Positions 7,693 to 16,602 are shown, counted from the stretch's first letter. The stretch is 60,331 nucleotides of DNA from an uncultured Candidatus Saccharibacteria bacterium (GCA_934717805.1 CAKUZG010000002.1:1-60331); one strand, 5' to 3'. Numbers and translations: made by a program. The notes: generated by a model from the sequence alone, not told the origin.

Positions 7693-8274
7693 TTATAAAT
7701 CCTCCCACAAATCAGAGTTGTTTTCGATATCTTTTTCGTAGTTTAATGGTTGTAATTCGCCATCTTCGTCAAGTCGGTAAAAAGCGTCTTTTTTATCACG
7801 AATGTGATCGATGAAAAGAACACCGTTCGTGTGGTCAATTTCATGTTGAAGCACACGTGCAAGAAAATCTTCGGCTTTAATTCGAACTTCATTGCCGTGA
7901 ATATCAAGTGCCTTAACGCGAACTTTTGATGCGCGAGGAACTTTGCCGTAAATTCCTTTAATTGAAAGGCATCCTTCAAAATCTACATCTGTTTTTCCTT
8001 CAAATTTTGTAATTTCAGGATTGATTAAAGCGGTGAATTCTTTGTTATTTTTGTCATCCAAATCACTTCGAACAATAATAATTTTATAAAGTTTGTTAAT
8101 TTGTGGTGCAGCAATTGCGGCTGAAATTTCGTGCGGGTGAGCATTTTCCCAGTCGAGGCTGGCATCAATCATATCTTGCACAATTTGGCGAACTTCATCT
8201 GTAATAACATGCACGCGTTCGCATTTTTTGCGCAAATTTTGGTTAGGTAAGGTTATAATATCTTCTTTTTTCAT
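7693..8274 (-). CDS. def: Peptide deformylase
   Basis: Deformylase removes the formyl group from nascent proteins. All three family motifs are present: AAIAAPQ at 52-58, EGCLS at 100-104 (metal-binding Cys) and QHEIDH at 143-148 (two metal-binding His and the catalytic Glu). At 193 residues it is slightly longer than average, with an acidic C-terminal tail. It heads the def-fmt operon. TATAAT lies 7 bases before the ATG on the minus strand and no Shine-Dalgarno is visible, so the operon mRNA is probably leaderless. Confidence 0.96.
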   Translation of the reverse strand: MKKEDIITLPNQNLRKKCERVHVITDEVRQIVQDMIDASLDWENAHPHEISAAIAAPQINKLYKIIIVRSDLDDKNNKEFTALINPEITKFEGKTDVDFEGCLSIKGIYGKVPRASKVRVKALDIHGNEVRIKAEDFLARVLQHEIDHTNGVLFIDHIRDKKDAFYRLDEDGELQPLNYEKDIENNSDLWEDL

Positions 8275-8422
8275 TGTTTTTATTATACCATTTTTAGGGT
8301 AAAAAAGCTACAAAATCATTGATTTCTAGGTTTGATTATGATAAAATCTAATACTCGAAGAAAGTAGTCTCAAGGTTAACAAGCTATATAGCTCATTTTT
8401 ATTTTAAAGAGAAAGGTTGATT

Positions 8423-9193
8423 TTGAATATATATAAATCTTATAAATATTGGGAAATTCTGCATTTATATGAGCACATTATTGTGGATGAATTCTGGCGA
8501 AAAATGAATGAAGAGAGATGGGTCTACTTTGAAGACTATTCGGTTTTAGGTTTTACTTGGCCTAATGGCGGAATTACTGAAATATCTTTAAAGTCGAAAA
8601 ATAAAAATATATATTCAGAATTTGAAAAATTTATGGATCAAAGCTTGCAGATTGAAGATTGGGAAATTGAAAAATATGCTAATCAAATTTTTGCAGAAGA
8701 GCAATCTTGGCGATTTGATGATAATTTTGACTTGAGTAAAATTCGCAAAATGTTGAATGAAATTCACGCTTCGAAATATTTTTTCGAAAAGCCAATTTTA
8801 AGATTTAAACCTCACAAAACGAGCGCGTTTTCTTCGCAATATTTTTCGAAGCCGAGAAATCGGCGCGATATTTTGCGAATTTCGGTTGAATCTGAAAATG
8901 CTAAAACTCGAGATTTTTTGCTTGAAAATCTTTCGCGATTCATTGGTTTTAGCTTTGGTTTTTATCACTTTAAAAATCGGGATTTCAAGAATTCTCGAAC
9001 GGGATATTTTTCAATTGGAACTTATTCGCACCGCGATGTTTTACGTGATTTTGACGAGCGGATTTTGGATGAAATTTCAGATTTTTTGCGTGAAGATTTT
9101 TCGAAAACAGTAAAGAGTAAATATTTTGAAAAGTCGAAAGTTATAATTCGTTTCAACCGGCGAAGAGAAACGCTAAATATAGACATTTTTTAA
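8423..9193 (+). CDS. Divergent single-domain M16-like peptidase homologue
   Basis: The protein of about 256 residues has an inverted zinc motif, HLYEH, near residues 14-18. A Glu-Glu pair comes about 75 residues later (in FAEEQ). The HxxEH-x(about 75)-E spacing is the signature of M16 metallopeptidases, but the length fits only one half of an M16 chain, so it would need a partner. The rest is Phe/Arg/Lys-rich and poorly conserved to my eye. Two in-frame TTG codons are possible starts; GAAAGG at 8411-8416 sits best for the second at 8423. It is not an obvious pseudogene. Activity is uncertain. Confidence 0.6.
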   Translation: MNIYKSYKYWEILHLYEHIIVDEFWRKMNEERWVYFEDYSVLGFTWPNGGITEISLKSKNKNIYSEFEKFMDQSLQIEDWEIEKYANQIFAEEQSWRFDDNFDLSKIRKMLNEIHASKYFFEKPILRFKPHKTSAFSSQYFSKPRNRRDILRISVESENAKTRDFLLENLSRFIGFSFGFYHFKNRDFKNSRTGYFSIGTYSHRDVLRDFDERILDEISDFLREDFSKTVKSKYFEKSKVIIRFNRRRETLNIDIF

Positions 9194-9199
9194 AAACTC

Positions 9200-9229
9200 T
9201 TGACAACATACATATATGCACACTACAAT
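9200..9229 (+). promoter_or_regulatory. Promoter
   Basis: TTGACA at 9200-9205 and TACAAT at 9224-9229, 18 bases apart. Confidence 0.65.
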
Positions 9230-9282
9230 TAGGAGCAGAAGTTTTGATTAGTGAATTTTGGTTGTTTTACTAGGAGGTAAAT

Positions 9283-9564
9283 ATGGACGAAATAACTACA
9301 AATGTAGAAAAAGAGTTTGGCATAGAGTTAGGACCTATGATAGATAGGTATTTTGACAGAGATATGCCCGATCAAAGTATATATTTTTTTGAAAAATATG
9401 CTTTAATCGTTACTGATTATTTTAGCGATAATGAAATAAAAACATTTTACCCGAAAAAAATATCGGAATATGGCAAAGAATTTAAAAGATATATAAAAAC
9501 CAATAGCGGTGATATCGGAATTCTATCTTTTGACGGTTGGATTATTTTGGCAGAGATGGATTAA
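9283..9564 (+). CDS. Unknown 93-residue protein
   Basis: This is a small acidic protein rich in aromatic residues, with no recognised domain. The pattern, ending in DGWIILAEMD, suggests a small alpha/beta fold of the kind seen in SMI1/KNR4-like or immunity-type proteins, but I cannot assign it. AGGAGG lies directly upstream of the ATG and a promoter lies before that. The next small unknown gene follows after 28 bases, so the two probably form a unit. Confidence 0.6.
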   Translation: MDEITTNVEKEFGIELGPMIDRYFDRDMPDQSIYFFEKYALIVTDYFSDNEIKTFYPKKISEYGKEFKRYIKTNSGDIGILSFDGWIILAEMD

Positions 9565-9592
9565 TCTTTGCTAAAATATAAGGAGTTATTCC

Positions 9593-9937
9593 ATGAAAGA
9601 AATTACAGATTTTTTAGACCTAATAAAACCAAAAAATGACAGGGAAATGTTTTCGGCGTTGATTTATCTTGCGTTGATATTTTTCGAAACGGATAATTAC
9701 GAAGGTATAGAATATCTTGCGAAAGATTATTACGGACAAATGATTTCTGAAGGGCGAGGATTTCCTAGTTCTGATAATAAATTCTCGCCAAGCGTGGTGG
9801 AGTTTGGCGAATTAACTGGCTTTATGCTTGAAGATATTGAAAAGATAAAATCTGGCAAAATAACGAAAGATAAAGTGAGAAAAGCTAATTTAGATTATTT
9901 AAGGAATTATATTTTTAATACTTCGAAAAAAAGATAA
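9593..9937 (+). CDS. Unknown 114-residue protein
   Basis: This is a mostly helical soluble protein with no motif I recognise. AAGGAG lies 7 bases before the ATG, and TAAAAT in the short gap after the preceding gene could give it a promoter of its own. Its stop codon abuts the stop codon of the convergent priA gene with no base between them, and no terminator is visible there. Confidence 0.6.
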   Translation: MKEITDFLDLIKPKNDREMFSALIYLALIFFETDNYEGIEYLAKDYYGQMISEGRGFPSSDNKFSPSVVEFGELTGFMLEDIEKIKSGKITKDKVRKANLDYLRNYIFNTSKKR

Positions 9938-11902
9938 TTAAATCAATCCTGGTGGGTCTAAATCAACTCGCCATTGTGGTTTGCCTTGAAATTCGCGTGC
10001 AATCTCTAAAAGAGGTGCGCGTTTTTTGCTTTTAACTACAATTTGCCAACGATAAGTTTCGCCCACGCGTTCATAAAAAGCTGGCGTTGGACCAAAAATT
10101 TGTACATCTTTCGAAAAATTTTTGCGAATTTCGCGCGCTTCTTTTTGCGAATTTCTTACGGCTGAAATCTCGGTTTTATAAACGCAGGTTAATTTTAATA
10201 GATATACGAAAGGTGGATAATTTTGTTTTTGGCGATTTTTGATTTCGAAATTATAAAATCCAGTGTAATCTTGACTTAATCCAAATTGAATCGACGGAGC
10301 TTCAGGTTGATAAGTTTGAATAATTACATTTGATTCGTTAGAATGTCGCCCAACTCGACCAATCACTTGTGAAATTAACTGAAAATTTCGCTCGCTCGAA
10401 GTAAAATCAGGCAAAGCTAATCCTGCATCGGCCTGAACCACGCAGACAGTTTTTAAATTTGGTAAATCTAGGCCTTTTGCAATAACTTGAGTACCAATAA
10501 TAATGTCAATTTCACCGTTGCGAATTTCGTTATAAAGTTTTTCGACGGTTTCATTTTTATCGCTATCCGCATCAAAACGCGCAACTTTTTTCTGCGGAAA
10601 GAGCTTTCGAATTTCTTCTTCGATTGCTTTTGTGCCGATTCCCTTATGGATAATTTCTACTTCACCGCAATCTGGACAAGAAATTGGTGGGCGTTCTTTG
10701 TGCCCGCAAATATGGCAAGTTAGTAAGAATTTGTCGGCGTGTAAAGTTAGCGGAACAAAACAATTTGGACAAAGCGCCATCCATCCGCAATTATGACAAA
10801 GTGTGATGCTAGCCGAACCACGACGGTTGTGATAAATTAAAACCTGTTTATTTTCGCTTAAAGTTTGCTCCATTTCGGCGAGCATTTTTTTCGAAAAAAA
10901 GCGGTGGTTTTTTGAATCTTTTTTCGTTAAATCAACTAGTTCAATTTTTGCTGGCTGAGCTTCTTTTTTGGCAAGTTCGGTTAATTTAATAATTTTGTTT
11001 CCATTATTTTTTGCAGATAATTCAGCTAAGAAATAATCTTCAATTAACGGCGTTGCAGAACCAAAAATTGCTTTAAAATTAAAATTCGAAGCCAAAAAAC
11101 TGCTTGCGCGCAGAGCAGAATATTTTGGTGTTTGGTCTTGCTTGAAACTTGGCTCGTGACATTCATCAATTACAATTAGCCCTAAGTTTTTTACGGGCGC
11201 AAAAAGAGCAGAGCGCGCACCAATAATAACTTGCGGTTCGGGGTCGTTCAAAATTTTTAACCAAGTTTTGTGGCGTTCGGCTTCAGTTTGATGTGAATGA
11301 ATAATTTTAATATTGCTAAAATGTTTTTCGAAATTTAAAACCAGTTGCGAAGTTAGCGCAATTTCGGGAACTAAAATTATTGCGGATTGCTGGTTGGCTA
11401 AAACTTTTTCAGCTTGATTTATGTAAATTGAAGTCTTTCCCGATCCGGTAATTCCGTGAAGAAGAACCGTTCCAGAGCGAATTTTATCGAGCTTATTGAT
11501 TGCATTTTGTTGTTGATTTGTGTATAAAAAATTTGAACAGCTTTCTTTTTCATCTGTTAATTTGATTTTTTCTTTTTTTGAAGAACGGCGATTTTTGCCT
11601 AAACCGGCTGGTAAAATTCCGCTCAAAACTTGTGAAAGAGGGGTCGCATAATATTGGCTCATCCATTTTGAAAGCTCAATTAAATGTTTTGGAATTGGCA
11701 TTTTTTCGACTATTTTTAGAATCTCGCGAGTTTCGAAATCTGGTTTTTCAACCTCCTTAAAAACCACACCAAACATATTTTTTTTGCCAACGGGAATTTG
11801 CACAATTTGGCCAGTTTCGAGTTTTTCTTTTGAAGCATAAGTAAAAACTTCGCTATTAACGCGAACAATTTTTAACGGTGCAACTTCAAAATAAAAATCC
11901 AT
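9938..11902 (-). CDS. priA: Primosomal protein N' (replication restart helicase)
   Basis: PriA recognises stalled forks and reloads the replicative helicase. The order is an N-terminal DNA-binding domain, Walker A GITGSGKT at 150-157, a DECH box in the middle, and a zinc-binding cysteine cluster beginning CHNCGW and continuing CPNC, CHIC and CPDC. A C-terminal helicase domain with QVIGRVGRH follows. At 654 residues it is a little shorter than E. coli PriA (732). TAAAAT lies 8 bases before the ATG, so the mRNA is probably leaderless or nearly so. Confidence 0.96.
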   Translation of the reverse strand: MDFYFEVAPLKIVRVNSEVFTYASKEKLETGQIVQIPVGKKNMFGVVFKEVEKPDFETREILKIVEKMPIPKHLIELSKWMSQYYATPLSQVLSGILPAGLGKNRRSSKKEKIKLTDEKESCSNFLYTNQQQNAINKLDKIRSGTVLLHGITGSGKTSIYINQAEKVLANQQSAIILVPEIALTSQLVLNFEKHFSNIKIIHSHQTEAERHKTWLKILNDPEPQVIIGARSALFAPVKNLGLIVIDECHEPSFKQDQTPKYSALRASSFLASNFNFKAIFGSATPLIEDYFLAELSAKNNGNKIIKLTELAKKEAQPAKIELVDLTKKDSKNHRFFSKKMLAEMEQTLSENKQVLIYHNRRGSASITLCHNCGWMALCPNCFVPLTLHADKFLLTCHICGHKERPPISCPDCGEVEIIHKGIGTKAIEEEIRKLFPQKKVARFDADSDKNETVEKLYNEIRNGEIDIIIGTQVIAKGLDLPNLKTVCVVQADAGLALPDFTSSERNFQLISQVIGRVGRHSNESNVIIQTYQPEAPSIQFGLSQDYTGFYNFEIKNRQKQNYPPFVYLLKLTCVYKTEISAVRNSQKEAREIRKNFSKDVQIFGPTPAFYERVGETYRWQIVVKSKKRAPLLEIAREFQGKPQWRVDLDPPGLI

Positions 11903-11950
11903 ATACCTTTATTTTACATCAAAAGGTTTAAAAAATAAAATAAATATAAC

Positions 11951-11979
11951 TTGCGAAAAAAGCTAAAATTTTGTAAAAT
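11951..11979 (+). promoter_or_regulatory. Promoter of the regulator-recJ unit
   Basis: TTGCGA at 11951-11956, 17 bases, TAAAAT at 11974-11979. Confidence 0.7.
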
Positions 11980-12001
11980 AGAAATACGAAAAGGTGAGGA
12001 T

Positions 12002-12322
12002 ATGGTAGATTTAGATATTTTTATTACATCACGAGTTAAGCGAAAAATTGTCGTATTTTTTGTTACGTATCCAGTTATTAAAATGCACTCTCGTGGCCTT
12101 GCTAAACTTTTAAAAGAAGATCCAGGAAACATTCAACGCGAACTCGCCAAGCTTGAAAAAGCCGGATTTTTATTTAGGGAAAAGAAGAAAAATACCTATA
12201 CTTATTTTGCGAATACGAATTTTTTGTTTTTCTCTGAATTGCAGTCTATCGTAGTGAAGGTTCGCGAGCAAAACAGCGTTGCGCGTTCAAACAATTATAT
12301 CGAGAGGTCTGTTAAAAGATAG
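12002..12322 (+). CDS. Winged-helix DNA-binding protein
   Basis: The 106-residue protein has a helix-turn-helix region (SRGLAKLLKEDPGNIQRELAK, about 35-55) followed by a basic wing, EKKKNTYTYF. It resembles ArsR/MarR-type regulators and the transcription-factor-like wHTH proteins fused to nucleotidyltransferases. No metal-binding Cys pair is present. A longer frame opens at 11951, but AGGTGAGG at 11993-12000 clearly marks the ATG at 12002. It starts a run with recJ and the glycosyltransferase gene. What it controls is not visible. Confidence 0.75.
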   Translation: MVDLDIFITSRVKRKIVVFFVTYPVIKMHSRGLAKLLKEDPGNIQRELAKLEKAGFLFREKKKNTYTYFANTNFLFFSELQSIVVKVREQNSVARSNNYIERSVKR

Positions 12323-12331
12323 AGTTCGCGA

Positions 12332-13966
12332 ATGACGGTTGAGCAAATTTTTGAACAAATTTTAAAAAATCGTGGAATTTCAAAAGAGAATCGTGAAGCT
12401 TTTCTGAATCCGAATTATGATAATCAGCACGATCCTTTTTTGTTGCCGGATATGAAAAAAGCGGTTGAGCGATTGCTTGTTGCCCACAAAAAACAAGAGA
12501 AAATTACAGTTTATGGCGATTATGATGTTGATGGTGTTTCAGCTTCAACAGTTATCTTAACGGCTTTCGAAAAATTCGGTTTTAAAAATGTGGATTATTT
12601 TTTACCTGATCGTTTTAAAGATGGCTACGGAATGAATGAGCGTGGTGTGAGGGTTCTTGCTGATCGGGGGACAAACTTAATTTTAACAGTTGACTGCGGA
12701 AGTTTAAATCACGCTGAAATTGATTTCGCAAAAGGCTTTGGAATTGATACGATTGTGACCGATCACCACAACATTGCTGAAGTTCAACCAAATGCGGTTG
12801 CGGTTGTAAATCCGCGCAGAAAAGAAAACAAATATCCGCAGGCTGAAAATTTTGCCGGCGTTGGGGTTGCATTTAAATTGGTTCAAGCGCTTCAAACTAA
12901 ACTCGATGGTTTTCCTGCTGGTCAAGAAAAATGGCTACTTGATATGGTGGCACTCGGTACCATTTGCGATATTATGAAACAAACGGTTGAAAATCGCCAA
13001 AATACTTTTTGGGGGCTAAAAGTTCTTTCGAAAACACGCCGCGCCGGTTTGAAATCGATGCTTGCACTAGCTGGCGTGAAAGAGCCGAAAAGCTCAACGC
13101 TTGGCTTTATTATTGGCCCAAGAATCAATTCGGCTGGTCGGCTTGAAACTGCCGAAAAGGCACTAGATTTAATGCTTGAAAAAGATTCTTTTGTTGCTTT
13201 CGAAAAAGCCAAAAATCTTGATGATTTAAACAAAAAACGTCGTAAAATTCAACACGAAGCTCTCGAAATTGCAATTCGAAAAGCCGAAGATTTTAAAAAT
13301 GATAAGGTTTTGGTTGTAGCTGATGAAAGTTTTAATGATGGGATTATTGGAATTGTGGCGAGCGGTTTGCTTGAACGTTTTAAAAAGCCAGTTTTTGTAA
13401 TTTCGATTGAGGGCGATGTAGCAAAGGGTTCGGCGCGTAGTTTTGGCAATTTTTCGGCGAGCCAAGCGGTACAAAATGCAAGTGAAATTATTATTAAAGG
13501 TGGTGGCCACGATGCGGCCGCGGGCGTAACTTTGCTAACTTCAAAAATTGACGATTTTCGAAAAAGCGTGAATGATTTTTATGATTCATTAAAATTAAAA
13601 AATCAGCTTGAAAAACTTTTGCCAAAAGTGGATATTCAGCTTGAAGATTTTTCACCAATTTCATTAGGACTTTTTGAGAAAATTTCACTTCTTGAACCTT
13701 TTGGAAACGGTAATGAAGAACCAACTTTCGAAATTAAGAATGCTTATGTAGTTGCACGCCAAGAAATGGGCGATAAAAACCAACACCTGAAACTAACTTT
13801 AAGTGATGGTGAGCGTGAAATTAAAATGCTAAAATTTAATGCACCAAAAGATTTTTTTGCCGAAATAGATGAAAAAGTTGACGTGATTTTTTCGCTAGGT
13901 TTAAATGAATGGCAAGGTCAAAAAAATGTTGAAGGTCAAATTTTGCATTTGAAGAGGAGGAAATAA
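12332..13966 (+). CDS. recJ: Single-stranded-DNA-specific exonuclease RecJ
   Basis: RecJ degrades ssDNA 5' to 3' in recombination and repair. DHH-family motifs are clear: DYDVDG at 63-68, a DCG, TDHHN, GPRINSAGR and GGGHDAAAG. These are the metal-binding and DHHA1 elements, and an OB-fold tail ends the protein at residue 544. The ATG is 9 bases after the preceding stop, with only a weak ribosome site, consistent with coupled translation. The stop overlaps the start of the next gene as TAATG. Confidence 0.95.
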   Translation: MTVEQIFEQILKNRGISKENREAFLNPNYDNQHDPFLLPDMKKAVERLLVAHKKQEKITVYGDYDVDGVSASTVILTAFEKFGFKNVDYFLPDRFKDGYGMNERGVRVLADRGTNLILTVDCGSLNHAEIDFAKGFGIDTIVTDHHNIAEVQPNAVAVVNPRRKENKYPQAENFAGVGVAFKLVQALQTKLDGFPAGQEKWLLDMVALGTICDIMKQTVENRQNTFWGLKVLSKTRRAGLKSMLALAGVKEPKSSTLGFIIGPRINSAGRLETAEKALDLMLEKDSFVAFEKAKNLDDLNKKRRKIQHEALEIAIRKAEDFKNDKVLVVADESFNDGIIGIVASGLLERFKKPVFVISIEGDVAKGSARSFGNFSASQAVQNASEIIIKGGGHDAAAGVTLLTSKIDDFRKSVNDFYDSLKLKNQLEKLLPKVDIQLEDFSPISLGLFEKISLLEPFGNGNEEPTFEIKNAYVVARQEMGDKNQHLKLTLSDGEREIKMLKFNAPKDFFAEIDEKVDVIFSLGLNEWQGQKNVEGQILHLKRRK

Positions 13967-14961
13967 TGAAAGTTTTATTATTCAGAGATGATGAAAAAAT
14001 ATTTGCAAAAAGCGGTGTTGGCCGTGCGATGAAACACCAAGAAGCCGCCTTAAAATTGGCCGGTGTAGATTTTACTACTGATTCATCTGATGATTTTGAT
14101 ATAATTCATTTAAACACAATTAATCCGAAATCTTATTTGTTAGCGAAAAAGGCTCGCAAGAATGGTAAAAAAGTAGTTTTTCATGCACATTCCACCGAAG
14201 AGGATTTTCGAAATTCGTTTGCACTTTCGAATCTTGCGGCACCAGCTTTTAAAAAGTGGCTTGTGAAGTGTTATAACACTGCCGATGTAATCTTAACGCC
14301 AACGGAATATTCGCGCGATTTGCTCTTAAAATATAATTTGAAAGCACCAATTATTCCAATCTCGAACGGAATAGATCTTTCGCAATTTTCGAAAAATCCA
14401 AACAAAATCAAAGCTTTTCGAGAATATTTTAAGCTCAAAAAAGACGAAAAAGTTGTGATTTCAGTTGGTCATTATTTTGAGCGAAAAGGTTTGCCGGATT
14501 TTATGGCGGTAGCTCGTGATTTTCCAGAGGTGAAATTTATTTGGTTTGGTCACACGCCGGCTGCTGCACTAACTGAACATGTAAAAAAAGCGATTCGAAA
14601 AAAACCTGAAAACGTGATTTTGCCAGGTTATATTTCGGGAGAAATTATTCAGGGCGCGTTTGCGGATGCGGATATTTTCTTCTTTCCGAGTTACGAAGAA
14701 ACCGAGGGGATTGTTGTTCTTGAAGCTTTGGCGGCAAAATGTCAGGTGTTAGTTCGAAATATTGGCGTGTATGATTCTTGGCTTTCGAAAAATAAAAATT
14801 GTTTTATGGGTGAGAATAACGAAGAATTTACAGAAGTGATTGAAAAAAATTTGAGTGGCGAAATCAATTCGACAATTGAAAAAGGCTACGAGGTTGCGAA
14901 AAGTAAAAGTCTCGAGAAAATTGGCGCGCAACTTAAAAGGATTTATGAAGATTTGATATAG
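13966..14961 (+). CDS. GT4 glycosyltransferase, CpoA-like glycolipid synthase
   Basis: The 331-residue retaining glycosyltransferase has a GT-B fold. The N-terminal half holds GVGRAMKHQ and the HAHSTEEDFRNSF segment. The C-terminal half has the E-x7-E catalytic block EETEGIVVLEA. Together these match streptococcal CpoA and related enzymes, which add a second sugar to monoglycosyl-diacylglycerol, so a role in membrane glycolipid synthesis is likely. AGGAGG is within the end of recJ and the start codon overlaps the recJ stop. The sugar and lipid specificity cannot be read from sequence. Confidence 0.85.
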   Translation: MKVLLFRDDEKIFAKSGVGRAMKHQEAALKLAGVDFTTDSSDDFDIIHLNTINPKSYLLAKKARKNGKKVVFHAHSTEEDFRNSFALSNLAAPAFKKWLVKCYNTADVILTPTEYSRDLLLKYNLKAPIIPISNGIDLSQFSKNPNKIKAFREYFKLKKDEKVVISVGHYFERKGLPDFMAVARDFPEVKFIWFGHTPAAALTEHVKKAIRKKPENVILPGYISGEIIQGAFADADIFFFPSYEETEGIVVLEALAAKCQVLVRNIGVYDSWLSKNKNCFMGENNEEFTEVIEKNLSGEINSTIEKGYEVAKSKSLEKIGAQLKRIYEDLI

Positions 14962-15003
14962 GTTTTTATAAAAATTAAATTAAGACATTTAGTTTCTATT
15001 TTC

Positions 15004-15037
15004 GTAAAATCGTTCAAAATTGGGCGATTTTATTTTC
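15004..15037 (+). terminator. Rho-independent terminator
   Basis: TAAAATCG and CGATTTTA pair around a 12-base loop, then T-rich sequence. Confidence 0.8.
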
Positions 15038-15079
15038 TTCTTGCTTTTTTAGAAAAACTTTGGTAAAATAGTAATCAGT

Positions 15080-15298
15080 ATGAGTATTAGTGTAACAAGG
15101 AAAGACCAGAAAGAAGCTAACGAAAATATCATTCGTCGCTTTAATCGAAAAGTTCTACAAAGTGGAGTTTTGAGCGAAGCTAAAGCGTCAATGCGATTTT
15201 CAAAGCCTCTAAGCAAGGTTGAACGACGCAAAAAAGCAATCGTTCGAAATCAACGCCGTGCTGAAAAAGCACAAAAAATGCGACTTGGTATTCGCTAA
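15080..15298 (+). CDS. rpsU: 30S ribosomal protein S21
   Basis: The 72-residue, very basic protein has the bS21 layout: an N-terminal MSISVTR strand, a RFNRKV helix, and a C-terminal arginine/lysine helix (KKAIVRNQRRAEKAQKMR). S21 sits at the 30S platform near the anti-Shine-Dalgarno. TAAAAT lies about 10 bases before the ATG and there is no Shine-Dalgarno. It precedes yqeY, a common pairing in bacteria, but a terminator separates them. Confidence 0.9.
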   Translation: MSISVTRKDQKEANENIIRRFNRKVLQSGVLSEAKASMRFSKPLSKVERRKKAIVRNQRRAEKAQKMRLGIR

Positions 15299-15301
15299 AA
15301 A

Positions 15302-15338
15302 ACAGATAAATTCCAGTCGAGAGGCTGGATTTATTTTT
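15302..15338 (+). terminator. Terminator or attenuator between rpsU and yqeY
   Basis: ATAAATTCCAG and CTGGATTTAT pair with a short loop, followed by TTTTT. Leaky read-through would feed yqeY, which has no evident promoter of its own. Confidence 0.7.
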
Positions 15339-15349
15339 AAAGGAGGAAA

Positions 15350-15787
15350 ATGCTAAAAGAACAAATTAACGCCGATTTAAAAACTGCAATGCTTGCGCGA
15401 AATGCTTTCGAAACTACAGTTTTGCGAGGTCTAAAAGCTTCAATTTTGGACGAAGAAGTAAAACTTGGTAAGCGCGAAGAAGGCTTGAACAATGATGAAA
15501 TTGAAACGCTAGTTGCGCGAGAAGTAAAAAAACGCAAAGAAGCAGCCAGTTTGTTGGATGAAGAACGTGCTAAAAATGAACTAAAGGAAGCTGAAATTCT
15601 TTCGAAATATTTGCCAGAAATGGCGAGTGAAGATGAAATCCGCGCAGCTGTGAAAGCTGAAATTTCAGCAATGGGCGAAGTTTCAATTAAGCAAATGGGC
15701 GCAATTATTGGCAAAATGAAAGCGAAATTTGGCAATTCTGCCGATGGTGCTGTTTTGGCGAGAATCGTGAAGGAAAAATTGAATTAA
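15350..15787 (+). CDS. yqeY: YqeY/GatB C-terminal-like protein
   Basis: The 145-residue protein matches the YqeY family. It has an N-terminal helical bundle (LKEQINADLKTAMLARN, ETTVLRGLKA) and a C-terminal GatB-tail-like domain with LSKYLPEMASEDEI and MGAIIGKMKAKFG. The GatB tail helps bind tRNA in amidotransferases, and stand-alone YqeY is of uncertain function but often sits beside rpsU. AGGAGG lies before the ATG. Confidence 0.9.
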   Translation: MLKEQINADLKTAMLARNAFETTVLRGLKASILDEEVKLGKREEGLNNDEIETLVAREVKKRKEAASLLDEERAKNELKEAEILSKYLPEMASEDEIRAAVKAEISAMGEVSIKQMGAIIGKMKAKFGNSADGAVLARIVKEKLN

Positions 15788-15817
15788 AATAAAAAAACGG
15801 CCAAAAGGTCGTTTTTA
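15788..15817. terminator. Terminator
   Basis: AAAAACG and CGTTTTT flank GCCAAAAGGT, with A and T runs both sides; it overlaps the end of the convergent unknown gene. Confidence 0.75.
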
Positions 15818-16228
15818 AATTTCCCAGTCGGAGATAAGCTTATTTGCGAGCTTCTCTCTTTCTTTTAGTGGTATAGCTATAAAATAATCAGAATATTCCT
15901 GAATATCAAAGCCTATTTCTTTTGTTCTGAAATCTTGAGCGAACAATATGGATAATTTTCTTGAGAAGCTAACCAAGTTTTTATCTGGGTTATCTCGAAT
16001 CTCTATTATAAAATTCTTAGCAATCTCGTAAATTATACAAATTTCTTCTTTTGAGAAAGGCTTAGGATAGTCTTTCTCGAAATAGTTAATGTAGAAAGAA
16101 TTCAAATCTTTTATAGTGTATTCTTTATTTGATGTACTATATTTTTTTAATTTAGTAGGAAAAACTTTGAAACTACTATCATAATCTATTTTATATAAAA
16201 TAGTGACAATTTTTTGAAAAATGCTCAT
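15815..16228 (-). CDS. Unknown 137-residue protein
   Basis: This helical, Lys/Ile/Phe-rich soluble protein has no recognised motif. GGAGA lies 8 bases before the ATG on the minus strand. Upstream is a minus-strand hairpin with a T-run that may separate it from a vanished gene. It contains no TTCGAA site, unlike most neighbours, a weak hint of later acquisition. No function can be suggested. Confidence 0.6.
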   Translation of the reverse strand: MSIFQKIVTILYKIDYDSSFKVFPTKLKKYSTSNKEYTIKDLNSFYINYFEKDYPKPFSKEEICIIYEIAKNFIIEIRDNPDKNLVSFSRKLSILFAQDFRTKEIGFDIQEYSDYFIAIPLKEREKLANKLISDWEI

Positions 16229-16248
16229 AGAGAAATCTCCTTTTTTAA

Positions 16249-16272
16249 TAAAAGAGCGCTAAAACAGCGCTC
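16249..16272 (-). terminator. Minus-strand terminator hairpin
   Basis: A perfect 7-bp inverted repeat, GAGCGCT/AGCGCTC (16254-16272), is followed on the minus strand by TTTT. It lies upstream of the unknown minus-strand gene, so it either ends a lost gene or acts as an attenuator. Confidence 0.55.
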
Positions 16273-16556
16273 GTAAGCTAGTGAACATTATATATGAATT
16301 GATAATAAAGATCAAATAGTTTTTTGAAAAATCAATTGGTGAATGGGAAACTTTAGGTGAGGATTATGCTCATGTAAAAGAATATTTAAATAGCTAAAAT
16401 TATCCCCCAGAAATTGAACGAATTTCATTTTTTTCAAAAGGAGTTTCTCCTATTTTCGTAAGACATCCTTGATTTAATCCTAATAAATCAATGGTTACAA
16501 TTCATATTGAAGCGAGTAACTATTAATATGAAGAATTTTAGTATTTTTAATTTTTT
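16273..16556. other. Gene-poor stretch with possible coding remnants
   Basis: No intact gene is visible. On the plus strand, 16321-16397 reads 25 protein-like codons ending EYLNS without a start. On the minus strand, 16501-16400 reads 33 codons (ITIDLLGLNQG-like then GETPFEKNEIRS) bounded by stops at both ends. Both could be decayed gene ends, and neither is convincing alone. Confidence 0.3.
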
Positions 16557-16560
16557 GTGC

Positions 16561-16566
16561 TATAAT
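16561..16566 (+). promoter_or_regulatory. adk -10 box
   Basis: TATAAT preceded by TGTGC; the -35 region is weak. The spacing suits the adk start at 16603. Confidence 0.6.
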
Positions 16567-16602
16567 ATAAAAGTACATAATTTAAAAAACAAAAGGAATT
16601 TA

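Noticed and set aside
15337..15735. 132-codon minus-strand frame over yqeY
   Set aside because: It is a Ser/Ala-rich shadow of a well-recognised gene.
16507..16602. 32-residue N-terminal extension of adenylate kinase
   Set aside because: It would include the -10 box region, and the family N-terminus and ribosome site fit ATG 16603.
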